A program made the translations under genes and the position numbers. Shown in pieces: positions 11,467-32,910 of a stretch of 64,000 nucleotides of DNA. Below the pieces are notes generated by a model. That model ran no database searches and had not been told where the DNA came from. It saw only the letters and a program-made list of their open reading frames with translations. The stretch's first letter is position 1, and each line of letters starts with the position of its first letter. The DNA is from Paragordius varius (lineage: Eukaryota > Nematomorpha), in the NCBI GenBank assembly GCA_964247055.1, contig OZ176053.1, positions 186,001 to 250,000 on the forward strand, read 5' to 3'.

Positions 11467-13358
11467 ATGGGCGAGTCGATATGCTTGGCAAATTTGGATG
11501 TTTATCACAATGTAGAATCCTTGAAAATTCTTTCATTATTCGAGGCTTTTATGAAAAAACATGTAAACACACTTAAATTACAAAACATACATAATGATAC
11601 GAATGATTTACTTGGTTCAAATATTTACTATAACAACTTTATTTTGGATCACTTGGGAATTCAAATCTTACACGATTACTCAGATCTTAGCAAAGAAAGA
11701 ATTTTTCCCGTTTATCAAGTTTGTAGTGGTATACCTTATGGTGAAATATTCAACGAAGAAGATGAAAACAAAATAGAACGTAAACTCGGACCTAAATGTT
11801 TTAATTGTGAGGGCCCTCACATTCTTTCAGCATGTCTCCTCCCCTTAGATTACAAACGAATTGCTAAAAATAAGTCTGAGTTTTTAGCTACACATCCATC
11901 ATCCGCAAATATAGCATCAATGAACAAGAATCGATATCACGATGATGAAATAGAGGAGCGATTTGCTACTTTTAGACCAGGTTATCTGTCCTCCAATCTC
12001 CGAAAAGCGCTAGGTATTAGTGCATATGAATTACCTCCTTTCACCTATGTCATGAGAATGATTGGTTACCCGCCTGGCCATTTGTTAGATGCACAAAAAC
12101 CGGGAACAATAAAAATGCAGGTTTTTATATTTTTCCCGATAAAATAGTAGAATTAGCAAATTTAAAAAAAAATTTTGGAAAATATCTTTTCAAACTATTT
12201 AATATCACATATATAATAGTTCCGTTTTCACAACTAATTGGCTTAAGATTTTTACAAATCGTTAAATTTTTTTAGCGTTCATCATCAATTTGATTTAGCA
12301 GGATACAAAAATTTTGATTCACTTTTTATATATAACATATTTCTTTTACACAGGGATCCAATACGTCACAAACCACTAGTATATCAAACATCTCAAATAT
12401 TGACACCATGCTAAAAGAAATAGTAAAAGATGATAATATTGTTCTTCAAAAAACCGCAGTTACCACGACTGGTTTAAACAATAATTCATATTTATGCTCA
12501 AACGAATTCTTAGAAACGCTTGATCTGGATGCTATAATTAGCTATCAGGGTTTTAATGAGCCCATTACGAGTCATCGTATACACGATGAATATGCCCGTT
12601 ACAATTCTCTACCTATGCAAAAGAAGCACAGTAAATCGACTTGGAAAAAATTGTATAACAAGTATAACAATAGCCCAATTTTAAATGGCCACCATGTTCG
12701 ATCTAAACGAAATCGTACCACCAGTAGTAGCTCGGATAGAAATGGAACAAACGATGATTATAATACTAAGAATAATCGTAAAATAACCCAAGACGTTGGG
12801 TATGAAGACTCATATTTTGGGGAAATTACCTATTTACGTGATTACAGCAAAGATCTTAATCTTGTTAAAGATAAAACGGCAAAATCTACCGTGACAGAGA
12901 CAGAAACGGGCGATCAAAATGTTATCAGTGAGCGTTGTTTGGAAACAAACATTGATTCAAACAACGCTACTAATGACATTTTGTCCGAGCCCAAAAATGT
13001 TACAAATCCACTTTCCTCAACTATCAAATCTACGGTCAAGGGAACACCCGTTCAATTTAAACTTAATAATCATCTTGAAACATTATCACCACAAAAAGAT
13101 ATTAGTCTCAATAGTAGTTTGAATGGAGATGATGGAGTTTTTGATGAGAATAGAATGGACTGTGATGCCTTAAAAAATGAAATATCCACAACTGCAAATC
13201 CTGAAACTTCAAAATTATTACCGAGTTTGGAGAAGTTTGCCGAACAAATTCAACCATTTACCTTTGATGAACACTTATCTTCCGTTCAATACAAAGGAAT
13301 TTTCAAGAAGATTACTTCATATTTAAATGTAGCACGTGATAAACGAAAAGACAGCTAA
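11467..13358 (+). CDS. ZCCHC8: ZCCHC8-like CCHC zinc-knuckle / PSP-domain protein of the NEXT complex
   Basis: Two exons, 11467-12120 and 12354-13358 (intron 233 nt, donor CAG|GTTTTT, acceptor ACACAG|GG, phase 0), give 552 aa. ZCCHC8 scaffolds the nuclear exosome targeting complex with MTR4 and RBM7. Visible: a block resembling the region before the knuckle (LLGSNIYYNNFILDHLGIQI), a zinc knuckle CFNCEGPHILSAC (C111, C114, H118, C123), then RYHDDEIEERFATFRPGYLS and LPPFTYVMRMIGYPPGHL, the PSP domain (about 165-205), which is diagnostic of ZCCHC8. The C-terminal 335 residues are low in complexity and rich in N, S and T, ending in a basic patch. The human N-terminal coiled coil is not seen, so an upstream exon could be missing. 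Convergent with RUVBL1, 487 bp apart. Confidence 0.88.
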
Positions 13359-13845
13359 TATGACATAATAAATAATGTTATGACATGGATTTTTTTTAAA
13401 CTAAATATAAAAATTTTTTGATTTAATAGAGATTGAGACAAGATGGTCTATTTATAGCCGTTTCTTAGTTTATTTTTATCGAAAGTCTCTTGCTGAAACA
13501 GGTTCCATTGCGTATTATTTTTACCCATGGCATTTTTGAGTGACAACCCCGCCTTTTATTGCCTTTAACTTTGCCTGTCGATGATATTCTTATAGTAGGT
13601 CACCATACTTGGAGAGCGTTGGTATATCACACTCCGATGCAACTTTCATCCCATAAAATTGTGCTTTTAATATGCCATTTCGTTTTATAAAAATTATTAA
13701 CCCTTTCAGCTTTGGGCTTACCCCTAAAACTTAATATAGTTAAAAATAACGTTTATTCAGCCTGATAAAAAACGACGCAAAATAAATTTGAAAGTATGGC
13801 AGACCAAATTATTATACAAAAAATCATCATTAAAGAGATATATAT
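13359..13845. other. Intergenic between convergent genes
   Basis: Holds the 3' ends of the ZCCHC8-like gene (plus) and RUVBL1 (minus). Nothing else is recognised. An open frame at 13796-13996 is the reverse strand of the last RUVBL1 exon. Confidence 0.6.
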
Positions 13846-21562
<7,717 letters not shown>

Positions 21563-22185
21563 TTAAATTTTTAAATTAATTTGCAGACTCTTTTGCAAAA
21601 ATATCTTTAATATTGGTAAAATAAGAAGTGTCACTTTAAGTAAGATTTGGGAAAAGGTACATTTCGATTCCAAAGTAATAATTATTTAATTATTTATAAA
21701 ATCATTGTCCCACCGTGTAAGAATCGGATTTTTAAAAAAATAAAATCCCAAAATTAAGACGCTTCCAGAAAACGTGGTTCTTTTAGTTAGTGAAATTTCT
21801 ATATTTTACAGTTCCGAGAGTGACTAAGCCCTTTGAAATAGCCCTTCAATTTAGCTCCACTTACGTGAAAATAGGGGTTTAAAATAATATTTATATTAAA
21901 GCACCCATGAAAATAGCGTAATTTTTATTATTTAGAAATGCAAATGCGCGGAAGGGGACTAAGCCATTTTTAGGATTTGTCCTATGGTCCAGTCCTATCT
22001 GTGTAAAGAGTTTTTTTGATCAAATATTGGTTTTAAAGCACTTTATCAAAATACTTGCGGGCGCAGTCAGTTTCAAATAATTTTTTTAATTATCACGGAC
22101 ATTGAAGACCTTTTTTAAATAGACCCTCAATTCCGCCCCACTTTGCATATAGAATGCTGATAAAAAACATCTGTTCGTCTTCGTT

Positions 22186-22720
22186 AACACTTCGATTCAA
22201 ACTGGGGTATCTAAATACCCCAGACTAAATTTAAATTAAAATTTTTAAAAAACTACTGAAGGAAACGGTCCCAATTTAAATTTATGATTCTATCTGCCAA
22301 AATATCTTGATAAAAAAAAGTTCCATCTCAAACTACTTCAACGCCATTTTTATTTGACAAAAATTGCAAAATATCGCCTTCATTTAATTTTCAGGGTAAA
22401 ACTAAAGCTTATTTTTTATATAAATTACATCTAACATTGATAGAAATAGAAAAAGCGGTTTATTTTGTATTATTTTTTTATTTTACAATTTGACACATGT
22501 CACGTTGACTAAATTATTACCTTTCAGTTTTAGCTCAAAATAAGTAATATCAAGTATTTTTGATTTATATATTTCGGTTTATTACTGTTATATAAGAGCA
22601 AAATTTTGCCATGGTTTTGATTGCTTCCTTACTTTTTAAAGTATTTGATTTTAAACAGGCCTGGCAAACTACCCCAATTTGAATCGAAGGACTAAAATGA
22701 GTGTGTTGTATCCAAGTGTT
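22186..22720 (+). mobile_element. Family A non-autonomous element, copy 4
   Basis: Well-preserved full-length copy. Starts AACACTTCGATTCAAACTGG, holds the GGGGTATCTAAATACCCC palindrome, and ends GTGTTGTATCCAAGTGTT. Confidence 0.85.
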
Positions 22721-22979
22721 AAGTATGAATAAAGGTTTTTACAAAAAAAATCACAAAATTTAAAAGTAAACCAACCTTTAGCACTTCGCTATTTTTGTCC
22801 TAGTTATCATTTGAGTACTTTCCCAGAGCAGCGTGATTTTGTTAATAAACTTCAGTCTTGAAATTTTAAAAATTTAATTATTAAATATTGACCTCATGTA
22901 TTAGATAAAAAGGCTTTTGTTAAAGTTTTGTGACTTCTAGAGTCTTTAATTGGGAGAACTCCAAAACACGATGGAGACG

Positions 22980-23260
22980 AACCGCTGATATTAAAATAAA
23001 AAGAGATTAAGTTTTTGTTGGTAAAATGTAGCCTGAAAGCTTTTTAAAGTTAATTATTTACGTTTCCAACCATAAATATACAATAGATGAGAATTTTTTT
23101 ACAATTTTATATTTAAAAAAAATATGTATAATGCGTCTAAAAGGCTAAAGAAAGTATTTTAAATTCGGCTTTATACCTTGAATATTTTTTATAAAATATT
23201 CAATTTCAAATAGCTCTCGGATATAAAACTACCCCAAAAAATGGAGTGTTAAAATAGAAT
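22980..23260 (-). repeat. Dispersed repeat family B
   Basis: Shares, in reverse, GCGTCTAAAAGGCTAAAGAA, TTTTGTTGGTAAAATG and AGCTTTTTAAAGTTAATTAT with copies at 33330-33680 and 57570-57870, plus partial copies at 24290-24500 and 31680-31870. It contains the motif ATAAAACTACCCC, the counterpart of the GGGGTAGTTTTATACCCC palindrome at 33341. Type unknown. Confidence 0.55.
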
Positions 23261-25576
23261 TCTGGAGCGATAATGTTCATCATTATTGAATTATATGGAA
23301 AAAGTGTTTTTATAATATCTTAAAGCGTTTTAAACTGTTTTCCCGATGCCACATAATCGTATTAAGTACGCTTCAACCAAATTTCGCTAAAAAGTATGCA
23401 TTTCTTAAAAAAATAGTTGATACCATAATTTATTTATCCTTAACCTTATTATTGCGCCATATCACCATTTTTTCGTTTTTTAATAAAAGTAGCCAAATTT
23501 AGAGAGAAAATTTGGATATAAAAATCAAATTTTTTAAAAATATTATTTCGCTTTTTATTTATGGTTTATTATATATTTTTGTAATATTTTTTGGAATGAA
23601 GCATTTAGCTTTCTGTCATTTTTGATAACTCTCGTAAGTACCCATACCAAAAGCACCATGATAATCCTGAAGCTTTTTCATCAGAATATATAAAATTTAT
23701 CAGTATATTTTTTACATCTATCGTATTTTGAACGCGGTGAAAGGTAAAGCTTTTTGCATTTAATAAAAATATCTATTTCAAATGCGAAACAGCTATATGA
23801 ATTTTCTTATATTTGGACCAATATTATCAATTTATACCATTTCGTCACCTTCTCTATTTTTTGTAGTTTTGGGTTAGTATTGTACCCCGTATATATTAAA
23901 TTTGGTAATTTATTCTATATTGGTTATGTTTAAATTTAATTCAAACATATTCTCCCATAATACGTAAAAAAACTTATATTTACAGTTTTTTAACCTCCGG
24001 AGTTTAAAATTGGGTTGTCTTTAAATTACAATTTAACAGACAGTTTATTTATTAAAATAAGTACCAAAAATTTGCATTTAATTCTTAAAAATAATTATAT
24101 GTTAACATAATATATGTAATTTGCATTAAAAAATAATAAATTTATAATAAATTACCAGGAGTAAAGATAGTTAGTTTACCTAGTTGCAAGTTGGATATAT
24201 TAGTAATCCTAGTTAGCAACAGAGACTATAAGAAACCCAAATTTTGTTGACAGTGTTTACCACGTGTCAGTGTGTGTTATGTGCATGTTATATTTGCGTT
24301 AAAACAATACTAAGAATAAAAATGGTGGCGAAAAAGTTAGAGATGAAAATTTTTTACAATCAAAAAATTAAAAAAATATTGAATCACATAAAAGGCTCAA
24401 GAATTCATATTTAAATTTTGGCCAATATCTTAAATATTATTGAAGTATATTCAATTTTAAATGACTTTGAGGGACAAAGCTACCTCAAAGGTAATAAAAT
24501 GTTAATTGCCCCGACTAAAGAAAATCACTTATTATAATTAATATAATTTACTTGCCAGTTATTTTTCGATTATCAAAATAGCTAGATAAAATACTCGGCC
24601 AAGTCTGAGATAGTTTTTACGACTCAGTATAAAAATATATTTATTTTTTGTTTTAAGGAATCACGGCCTTATGCTTATACAAATGGAAAATGTATTTATG
24701 CAGCATAATGAAATGCAATCAACCTTTCAGTTTTAGCTTAAAATGAGTAATATCAAGTATTTTTGAATAAAATTTTTTATTTATATTTATTATAACTAAT
24801 CTATGCGCGCTACAATTTTGGTTTCAGGGTTCTCTACTCGCTTAAGGTGTTTTCAGGAAAATTATTTTTATCCGTACGAGTAGACTTAAAAGCAAGGGCG
24901 TCTAGCGCAAATGGCTTTGTGAGTCGTATTTTGAACTCAAAAAAACTGGCGGACTGCATTTGAAATATATATACCAGCATTCATAAATATTTTATTAGAT
25001 TTCAAACATTAGACTGTAAAATGCAAACAATGTCTTTTTGCTTTTGTCAATTTGATAGACTTTTTCCAAAAATTTATTTGCGGAATATTATTTTTTTGGA
25101 TTTTGTAGGCATAATTTTGAAAATTAAATTTTTAGTTATATTTCGGGCCGCACACAGGGGCTTGGAGAGCCTAATATATTCTTTTTGTCCCTAAATTATT
25201 TTGCATATCATTAACGCCTCACTTGAACACTTTAATTTTATTTTGAAACATATCATATGTGTCCTTGGATATTATTGATATTAAAATTTCTTAAAGGCAT
25301 AGTAATTTCATTAAAAAACATCAAAAAATAATCATATAATTTATTTTTAGGGTTTGAATTTAAGATAAAATTGATTTGGAGTGCCTCTAATCGAAAATCG
25401 CAAGACCCTTGCAAAACATTTATAAGTATAATGAATAAAATAAAAATTCCCTTACAACATTGAGATAAAATTCCTTTTTTGCAACATGCAATACCATTGA
25501 TTTGATTCATAATTTGTTGGAATTGAAAATTAAAACACAAAAGCTAAAAATTATATACATGTATTCAAGAATAACA

Positions 25577-26650
25577 TCATCGGGCAACACAAAAAGTAGA
25601 TGGTTCATATATTAGGAATATAATAATAAAGTATTTTGGTGCACTTGAAATGAGATTAGGGTCTATCCATGCTTGAAATAATTCCAAGGCGAAACAGACA
25701 GCATAAAGGATAAGGTATGTAGCAAACAACCTATTAGATTTGGCCCATGTTATCCTAGCCAATTTTTTCCAACCTAGTTTGTGGTAACTTAAAACATTCG
25801 TCCGTGTAGAAGTCTCGACTCTGCTTTGTACTTTAGGAGTTATACAATCATTTTGCTTGGGAGGCAATCTAAAATAAATGTAACACCTCGTTTTCCGACA
25901 ATAGGCAATCAAAATAGTTAACAGCAATGTAATGTAAGTGGTAAATGCGACAGAGTTAAACACGGTTATAACTTTGGGTATATATTTCCAGGACGGGCTT
26001 GTATAAGGGATCATGAAAAAGGGTGTAGATATCATGAAACCCAGTGATAAACAAAAAACAATGTAAGGCCATACCCTAAAGTTATTGGCATATATGGGAT
26101 AGCGTACACTATAAAGCACATCAATCAATAAGGGTATACGGATAAGATCTACACAATAGTTAGATGCGTAAAGTATAAATGCTAAAAATTCTAGCAGTCG
26201 CTTGCTCCGCACATTCGCTAAAGTCTTTCTATCACGCAACAACATAAAAAGTAAGAATGTACAATCGATAACAATGATCAGCTTAAAGATTAATATGCGA
26301 TTTCTGACACATTTATATCGTTGCTGACGCATTGCATCACTAACGGTATAAAAATCTTGAATCCAATTGTTTTTATATATGGGCTCTTTTCTGTTTTTCC
26401 CAGCACGCTTTGCTTGACAATTTCTAATTTTGGGGCCATTCTTGGCATTCGAATTAAATTCGATGCAATTTATTTGTAGTTTTGGTCGAATTCCATGCCA
26501 CCGGTTCCTAGGACGAGATGAAATCCATGATTTTATAATGTGACGTATCCAACTCTGAAAGAATATTTTAACCGTGAACATGGCGTATAGGGATAGAGCT
26601 GTAATTCTTAGCCCATCGTTCAAACTTACTATTTCTTCCCTAGTTTTCAT
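25577..26650 (-). CDS. Orphan seven-helix membrane protein, possibly GPCR-like
   Basis: Single open frame of 357 codons from an ATG. I do not recognise the family. Hydrophobic stretches lie at about residues 14-34, 118-138, 150-178, 197-217, 226-250, 306-328 and 337-350, giving seven candidate membrane helices. A basic 80-residue loop (RPRNRWHGIRPK... to NRKEP) follows the first and a 55-residue polar loop follows the fifth. No DRY, NPxxY or CWxP motif is visible. The chain stops right after the seventh helix (IYEPSTFCVAR), so either the cytoplasmic tail is absent or a spliced 3' exon is missed. Length, composition and the open frame in AT-rich DNA argue for a real gene. Confidence 0.65.
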   Translation of the reverse strand: MKTREEIVSLNDGLRITALSLYAMFTVKIFFQSWIRHIIKSWISSRPRNRWHGIRPKLQINCIEFNSNAKNGPKIRNCQAKRAGKNRKEPIYKNNWIQDFYTVSDAMRQQRYKCVRNRILIFKLIIVIDCTFLLFMLLRDRKTLANVRSKRLLEFLAFILYASNYCVDLIRIPLLIDVLYSVRYPIYANNFRVWPYIVFCLSLGFMISTPFFMIPYTSPSWKYIPKVITVFNSVAFTTYITLLLTILIAYCRKTRCYIYFRLPPKQNDCITPKVQSRVETSTRTNVLSYHKLGWKKLARITWAKSNRLFATYLILYAVCFALELFQAWIDPNLISSAPKYFIIIFLIYEPSTFCVAR

Positions 26651-28380
26651 AAATCCAAGTTTAGAGAATCAAAATTTTTAGATTTAAACCAAAAAAAGGT
26701 AATATTTACATTCCCTAAAATTTTAAGCTAAAAACTCTTATTGGGGTCTTTTACATATTTGCCATATATGACATCATGTGGCTTTTATCTGGACTAATTT
26801 AATTTTTTCCAAATGCTAAAATTAAGTTATAATGTGTTTACCAATTTTATTTTTAACTAAAAATTGTACGTAATGAATTGACCCTCAAATACAAACATAA
26901 CCATTAAAAATATGAATAATGCTCACTTTTAGTATTTCCAGTAACTAAGGTTTCATCCCCTATTTAATTATTTATAATGTTGTTGGGTTATGGTAAATTT
27001 TTGGTTGGGAAATCCAAAATACTTTGCGATACATTAACTATAATTTTTTGACATATGAGATTAATAATTTTTGCTGTTACGCTAATAAATATTCTAAACT
27101 ATAGAAAGAAAATTTTTTTATTGCCCTAAATTAATGTGCAGAACTAAACTGACTACCTATAAACCGTGTTTGTGATAGCTTATTAAAATAACCAGTAAAA
27201 GGATTTAAACATATGTTTACCACATGATAAAAATTACAAATGCAAAATTTTTTTATTGGATATCAAAAATTTTAATGCACTTTTTAACAATTATTACTAA
27301 CTATTGGCACCACTATTGGATCAAATTAAATTTGTTGGGGTTAGTTAAAACATATATATTAATTCGAAGCTTATAATACCAATGTATTTTGTATTCTCTG
27401 TTTATTTACAAAATTTTTAGTTCATTTTCTTGGCACATAATTTATTACCAAAAGAGCGAATTAGTAGCCTGCCACCAGTTTTGCTCCTAAAAGCTGGACT
27501 GTTTATAATACCTATACAACTTTATTTTTAATTAGCTGTGCGCTATTGCTCGTAGAGCTATGTTTTAGAAGCTGAGAAAATGAGTTAACTAAAACAAAAC
27601 GGCATTACCATATTTATTAAAATATTAATATGGTTAAAATTAAATATATATATATTTATTTAAATATAATAAGAGATATAATGATATCACAGTATTTTTC
27701 GGTTCCAAGCAAATTTTTTTGTAACCGGAGTGGATCGGCATAATCTGATGCCATAAAAAGCATTACCATTGGGTCCGGATCTTATCCACACAACTTCTTT
27801 GGTCAAAAGACAAACAAAGTTAATATACTTTTGTTCTCCCCTTTGTTAAAAATAAGGATTTGAGTTGTATAAGGGCTTACATGTGAGCTCGAACATTTAC
27901 CGACCTGGGTAGTGATGATAAAATATATATGCATTTTTCGAATTTAAACGCAAACACAACACACTCACACATATATTTTACAAGCATGGCGCTTTAATCA
28001 CTCAACCACAAATACAATAGCCAATATTTTTCCCTAATGTTTGCGCCCAGTTAAGTACTATACTTCAAAAAAATGCTCTGCTTTATGCAAAGTTGAAGGG
28101 AAAAGTTTAAAAATAAGTAGTATTAAGGGGAATAAACTCGTCAATGATTAAATAGCGTCTTCCTAATACGTATATTTAAATGCGCATTTTTGCTGTAACA
28201 CGAACTTGCATTGTTTAAGTATAAAAATAACTTTTAGTATTTTGTTTTATTATTGTCATATTCTAGATTTTTTTCTAATTTAGGTGATTGACCGGTAAAA
28301 ATTGAATAAACTTTATAAAGTTAGTTTCGTAACATGTGACCTTGTAGTCTAATGTTAAGAAATCGCTTCCCTCGCGAATC

Positions 28381-28662
28381 CAGTGGTTCCCAACATGGGG
28401 TAACGCCCCCGCGCGAAAAATTTGGAGAATTTAACTAACTAAAAAATAAAACCAGAAACAAATTAAAGGATTTCAGGTGTGAATCATCAAGAATTGTCAC
28501 CGATATGGAAAAATACACTTCAAAAAATGCAAAGGATCTCATTGATTAACATATACTATTATATAAATTATTTTAACTTAGATGATTATTTGTCTGATAG
28601 AGGGGCCCAAGAATATTTATTTTCGATTTGGTGGGGCGTAAAAAAAAGGTTGAGAAGCACTG
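28381..28662. mobile_element. hAT-like MITE, about 282 bp
   Basis: Starts CAGTGGTTCCCAACATGGGG and ends AAAGGTTGAGAAGCACTG, imperfect inverted ends of the CAGTGGTTCTCAA type usual for hAT elements. An internal GGGGCGTAA fits the subterminal region. Candidate flanking octamers (CGCGAATC / ATATAATC) match only partly. No transposase is encoded. Confidence 0.75.
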
Positions 28663-29298
28663 ATATAATCAAGATAGACTTTGTATTGACATTAGTTTCA
28701 AATGTTAATTAATACCAATTAGTACAAATATATAATTATTATTTTAGTCATAATAATTGAAGTAAAATTTTCATATGAAATTTTTTTGTAGCAAATTATA
28801 TTTATAGATTATTTGAATCAGTGACTAACACGCTTTTTTCGGCACGCAAAAGTGCTTTAAAAACATATAAAATTGGATTGTAAATCAAAATTCACAATTA
28901 TGTAGAATACATATCAAATAAAAAACCCAAAAAATATTAAAGCAGCCGCGAAGATATTGTTGGATACTCCCCTGATCTAAATTATTTTTAATGAATTACG
29001 TCAATTAGTTTTTTAGTTTTAGTGACAATTATTGTAATAAAAGAAACCTTTTTTTTCAAATGTAAACTAACAGATAAGTAAAAAATTGTTAAATGCCGTA
29101 TGAAAGATTATTATTTAAAAGTTCTAAGTATCAATTTTAGATGCATTAATGACTATTCATATTTTATTTATGTTGGGCTAGAAAACGGACACTTTTTTAA
29201 TATTCCTATCCTATTTATGGGTTAAATGACAAAAACGCGACAGTCGAAAACTATTCCCTACAATTAGAGATAGCCCATTTAAATATTTACGGCGATTT

Positions 29299-29456
29299 TA
29301 AATTTAATATTTATGAGTAGAGCGTATAACCAAGTCTTTTTTGGCCCTAGATTTTAAATGAATCTAATATATTTTTTAAATAAAATATTTATAAATAGAG
29401 CGTAACTGAGCCTTTTTCCGCCCTAGTTTTTAAATGAATCTAAATATTTTTTCAAT
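29299..29456. repeat. Two direct copies of an about 79-bp unit
   Basis: Both units contain AATATTTATRARTAGAGCGT, then CCCTAG and TTTTAAATGAATCTAA. No function is seen. Confidence 0.7.
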
Positions 29457-29502
29457 AAAAGTTATACATATGAGACATATCAATGATGAGTGAACAAAAA
29501 AA

Positions 29503-29705
29503 CAGTCATGTGTGTTTAGAATCGTCAAACATACGTTTTTAATTGATTTTACTTTGTTTTTAATTGTTTACAATAAATAGGCTATTATTATTTTAAGTCT
29601 TAAAAATGCGCATTTTGAAAGTTGACATATCAAACATCATAACAATTAAATAGAAAGCGAAATCAATTAAAAACGTATGTTTGACAATTCTAAACATACA
29701 TGACT
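29503..29705. mobile_element. Hairpin MITE with CAGTCATG ends
   Basis: CAGTCATGTGTGTTTAGAAT, then CAAACATACGTTTTTAATTG, recurs in reverse complement at the other end (CAATTAAAAACGTATGTTTG and CATACATGACT). Arms are about 60 bp. The end resembles the CAGTCATG start of the 38615-38859 element. Confidence 0.7.
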
Positions 29706-30730
29706 ATATATATTTAGTTGTGTATAGATGTACATCTGTAAAAATTGCATAATTTACAAAAAATACAAGTTCTAGGAATTCAAAAATTAGAATAATAATT
29801 TTCTAGTCGATTGTCACCCTGAAAACTGTACGAACTAGATGGGGGTAAATTATTTTTGGATTGTTTATTATATATGTTTGGCATTTTTGCGAAAAACAAC
29901 TCTTGATAATTTATTTTGGTAGGATTAAAGTTAAATTCAATCTTTTCTTGTTCTTAATCTAAGGGACACGTGCCGGGTTTATTAAAATGTGATTATTATC
30001 TATATTACTCTTTAAATAAACACAAAATTTTATATTTACCATATCAAAACTTACAAATAATCTCAAATTTTAACATAAATTAAAGTGTTTATTGCCCCAA
30101 ATAATTCTAGCATATTCCCAAAAATGAAAACCATTAAATTATATATATTTCTCTATTTATAAAAAAAAACATAGTTTAAATAAGCAAAAGTACTATTAAT
30201 GTTAAAAAAAAACAGCACAAATTGGAAAAAATGTATAGCCAAGCGACATCTGTCACCTTAAATCTATAATATATTTTTGTAGGTATACCTTAAACAAAAA
30301 ATGAAACATTATAAGTGCAAATGGATTAAAATTATACATATATTTTTAATAAATATCACTAATATAAAAAAAGTGTTACAAACCCCTTCCCTTTATGTAA
30401 TATATATATGTTATAAGATTGCAAATTAAGCAAGCACATTTCCTTAAAATACAGGTCAAACACCTCTAAATCTGCTCTTTAAATAATTATTACAATTTTT
30501 ATAGAAAAAAATAAATTTGGGTCTTTAGTGATAAAATTAAAACTGTCCCCATATTTAACGGATGTCGGTCGCGTCGTCGCATGTTGTTTTTCAAAACAGT
30601 AAAAAATTATAATGCCACATAAGCCACGCTTATTATTATTAATATTAGTTTGTAAATGATTACAAATTTATATTATATGTCAATCCGTCCTATAAATTTA
30701 TAGATAAAAAAGGACGCGATATTTATTAAT

Positions 30731-30733
<3 letters not shown>

Positions 30734-30776
<43 letters not shown>
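30734..30776. repeat. (AT)n microsatellite
   Basis: An uninterrupted AT dinucleotide run of about 20 units. Further runs lie near 32567-32600, 43432-43468, 43664-43728 and 51711-51740. Confidence 0.9.
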
Positions 30777-30778
<2 letters not shown>

Positions 30779-32566
30779 TACTAATTATTTTATATAAACA
30801 ATTATAAATAGAAATAAGGTAGGGGTCCGCCGAATTTTTATTCTAAAAAAATTAATTAAATGGCCACTTGTATATATACATACAAACAAACAATAGATAT
30901 AACATAGATATTTATTTCGTATTGCAATGCTTAGTTAAAAAATTATTGATTTCCAATACACATATGCACTTAAACACACACATGCCTTTTTAATATATGT
31001 TTCTAAGGTTTCCCTGATCCTAGATATATAATTCGGAAAAATCGATAGAGTTCATTTTGTTTTATTTTTTTTATTTCTTCTTGATTAAAAAAATTTAAAG
31101 CGAAAATTGTAGCCCGCGTAGGGCGGGGCTTAGCTTATGCATGGAATGTTCAGTTTTATTTTTCTTACATTTGAAAGATTTTATTCCCGGACACCATACC
31201 AATTGCTGAATGGTAGGTAATGCGACTTTTTATTTTTATTTTCCAATTTGTTTAATTTGGGTTGTTGATTTTCTTTATTTAATATTTTAATATTAACAAT
31301 TAATTTTTTTCCATTATTTGAGTATATACAAAAATATATATCTATTTAACAACTTATTGCATTTTCTTTGCAGAAGACGTTTACATTTTAACGTAGTTTT
31401 GTCCTCGTAGTTGACACTTTTAAAATTATCAGACAATTGTTTTAGAAGTAGTTTTGTTGGTTAAAATATAATTATATAGTTAATCATGGGTAATTAATAT
31501 TAAGTAATATAAAATAAAACCATACAACATTTTAAATTTCGTAAAACACCTTCAATAATAGCATGATGTCATCAGGATTTATATTAAAAGTTTATTAAAG
31601 TTAATTTATAACATTTTTTTTACCACAATATACATTTATTAGCGTTTTGTAATAATTAACATTCAAAAAAAGTCCAAAGAAATGGCGGTGAATGGGAATA
31701 TTGATTTTTTTAAAAATTTACCTTTTTTTAATTTTATTTAAATCCAAGCGCCTAAAAGGCTAAAGATTGCGTATTTCATATTTTTTTGACCAATATCTTA
31801 AATACTTTTTGAGATATTCGTATTTTAAATTGCTGTGGGATACGAAACTACATCAAAAAGTAATGTTGTAACAATTGACTTTTCCAACCAAACTCATCAC
31901 TTTTGCAATTAAATTCAACAATAATCTTAAAACTAAGCATTTTAAACTTTTTACGATGCATGTTTAGTCCATAATTTTGGATTGAATTTTTTTATTTTAT
32001 TTAACGGAAAATAAATGTTGAGTATGTTTGATAAAAAGTGTTGAGTGTGAGTTTCAATAAAAAAGGATGCATTACAATAAAAGTCGCTTTTTAAAACTTA
32101 GTTTTTGACCGGTCTAAATCAGAAAACTTATAGTCTTTTACTATACCTTTAAAAAATAAAAAAAATAATTTTATTATATTAAAAAATTTAACATTTAAAA
32201 AATGTAACAATCCGGTAATAATCAATTTAAAAACAACCCTTTTAAAACACTATTGTTTTATAGTTGAATTTAATCCATCAAAAATATTTAGATATTCACA
32301 AAGCGAAAGAAAGATTAGGAACCAAATGGTGGAATTACAAACCTCATACAGCAAAATAAACCCAAAGATATATATAAATAATTTGTGTTAAATTGAAATT
32401 ACATATGTATTAGTTAGTTTTTCAAAACAAAAAATGTTAAAAAAATATTACAAAAAAATATATTATATTAGGGGAAATCAATGTGTCATATAGTCTATAA
32501 ATTTTTATGCATATTCCAATACATTATTTATTTTATCCACAAGAATACCAGTGACATAATATATAT

Positions 32567-32605
<39 letters not shown>

Positions 32606-32910
32606 TTAAATTTATATCTGATTTATACTTAAATACTGTATACCCATGGGCCTAATATGTGCAATACTAATCAAAAATCATTTTATTATACTATATTTAT
32701 ATATAATTTATTTATATATTTTAAAATATTTTTATACAAAAGAATCGAGGAAAAATCTCTAAGTATTTAAAGTAGTGTGTCCCGTTGTTATTGTGTGTAA
32801 CTTTGTCGCATTTTAAGCATTCTCGATCACCTGTTTTGCATCTTTAAATATTTAAAACTGTGAAATAAATGTTGTATGGTTTTTTTTAAATGATAAAAAA
32901 AATTATATTA

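Noticed and set aside
25253-25540. 95-codon minus-strand open frame downstream of the 7TM gene
   Set aside because: No recognisable domain, atypical composition, and no splice link in phase to the 7TM frame was convincing.
31150-31260. Spliced-leader-RNA-like sequence (stem around GAATG|GTAGGT followed by T-rich tract)
   Set aside because: No clear Sm site, no second copy in the window, and the stem is weak. Not enough to call an SL RNA.
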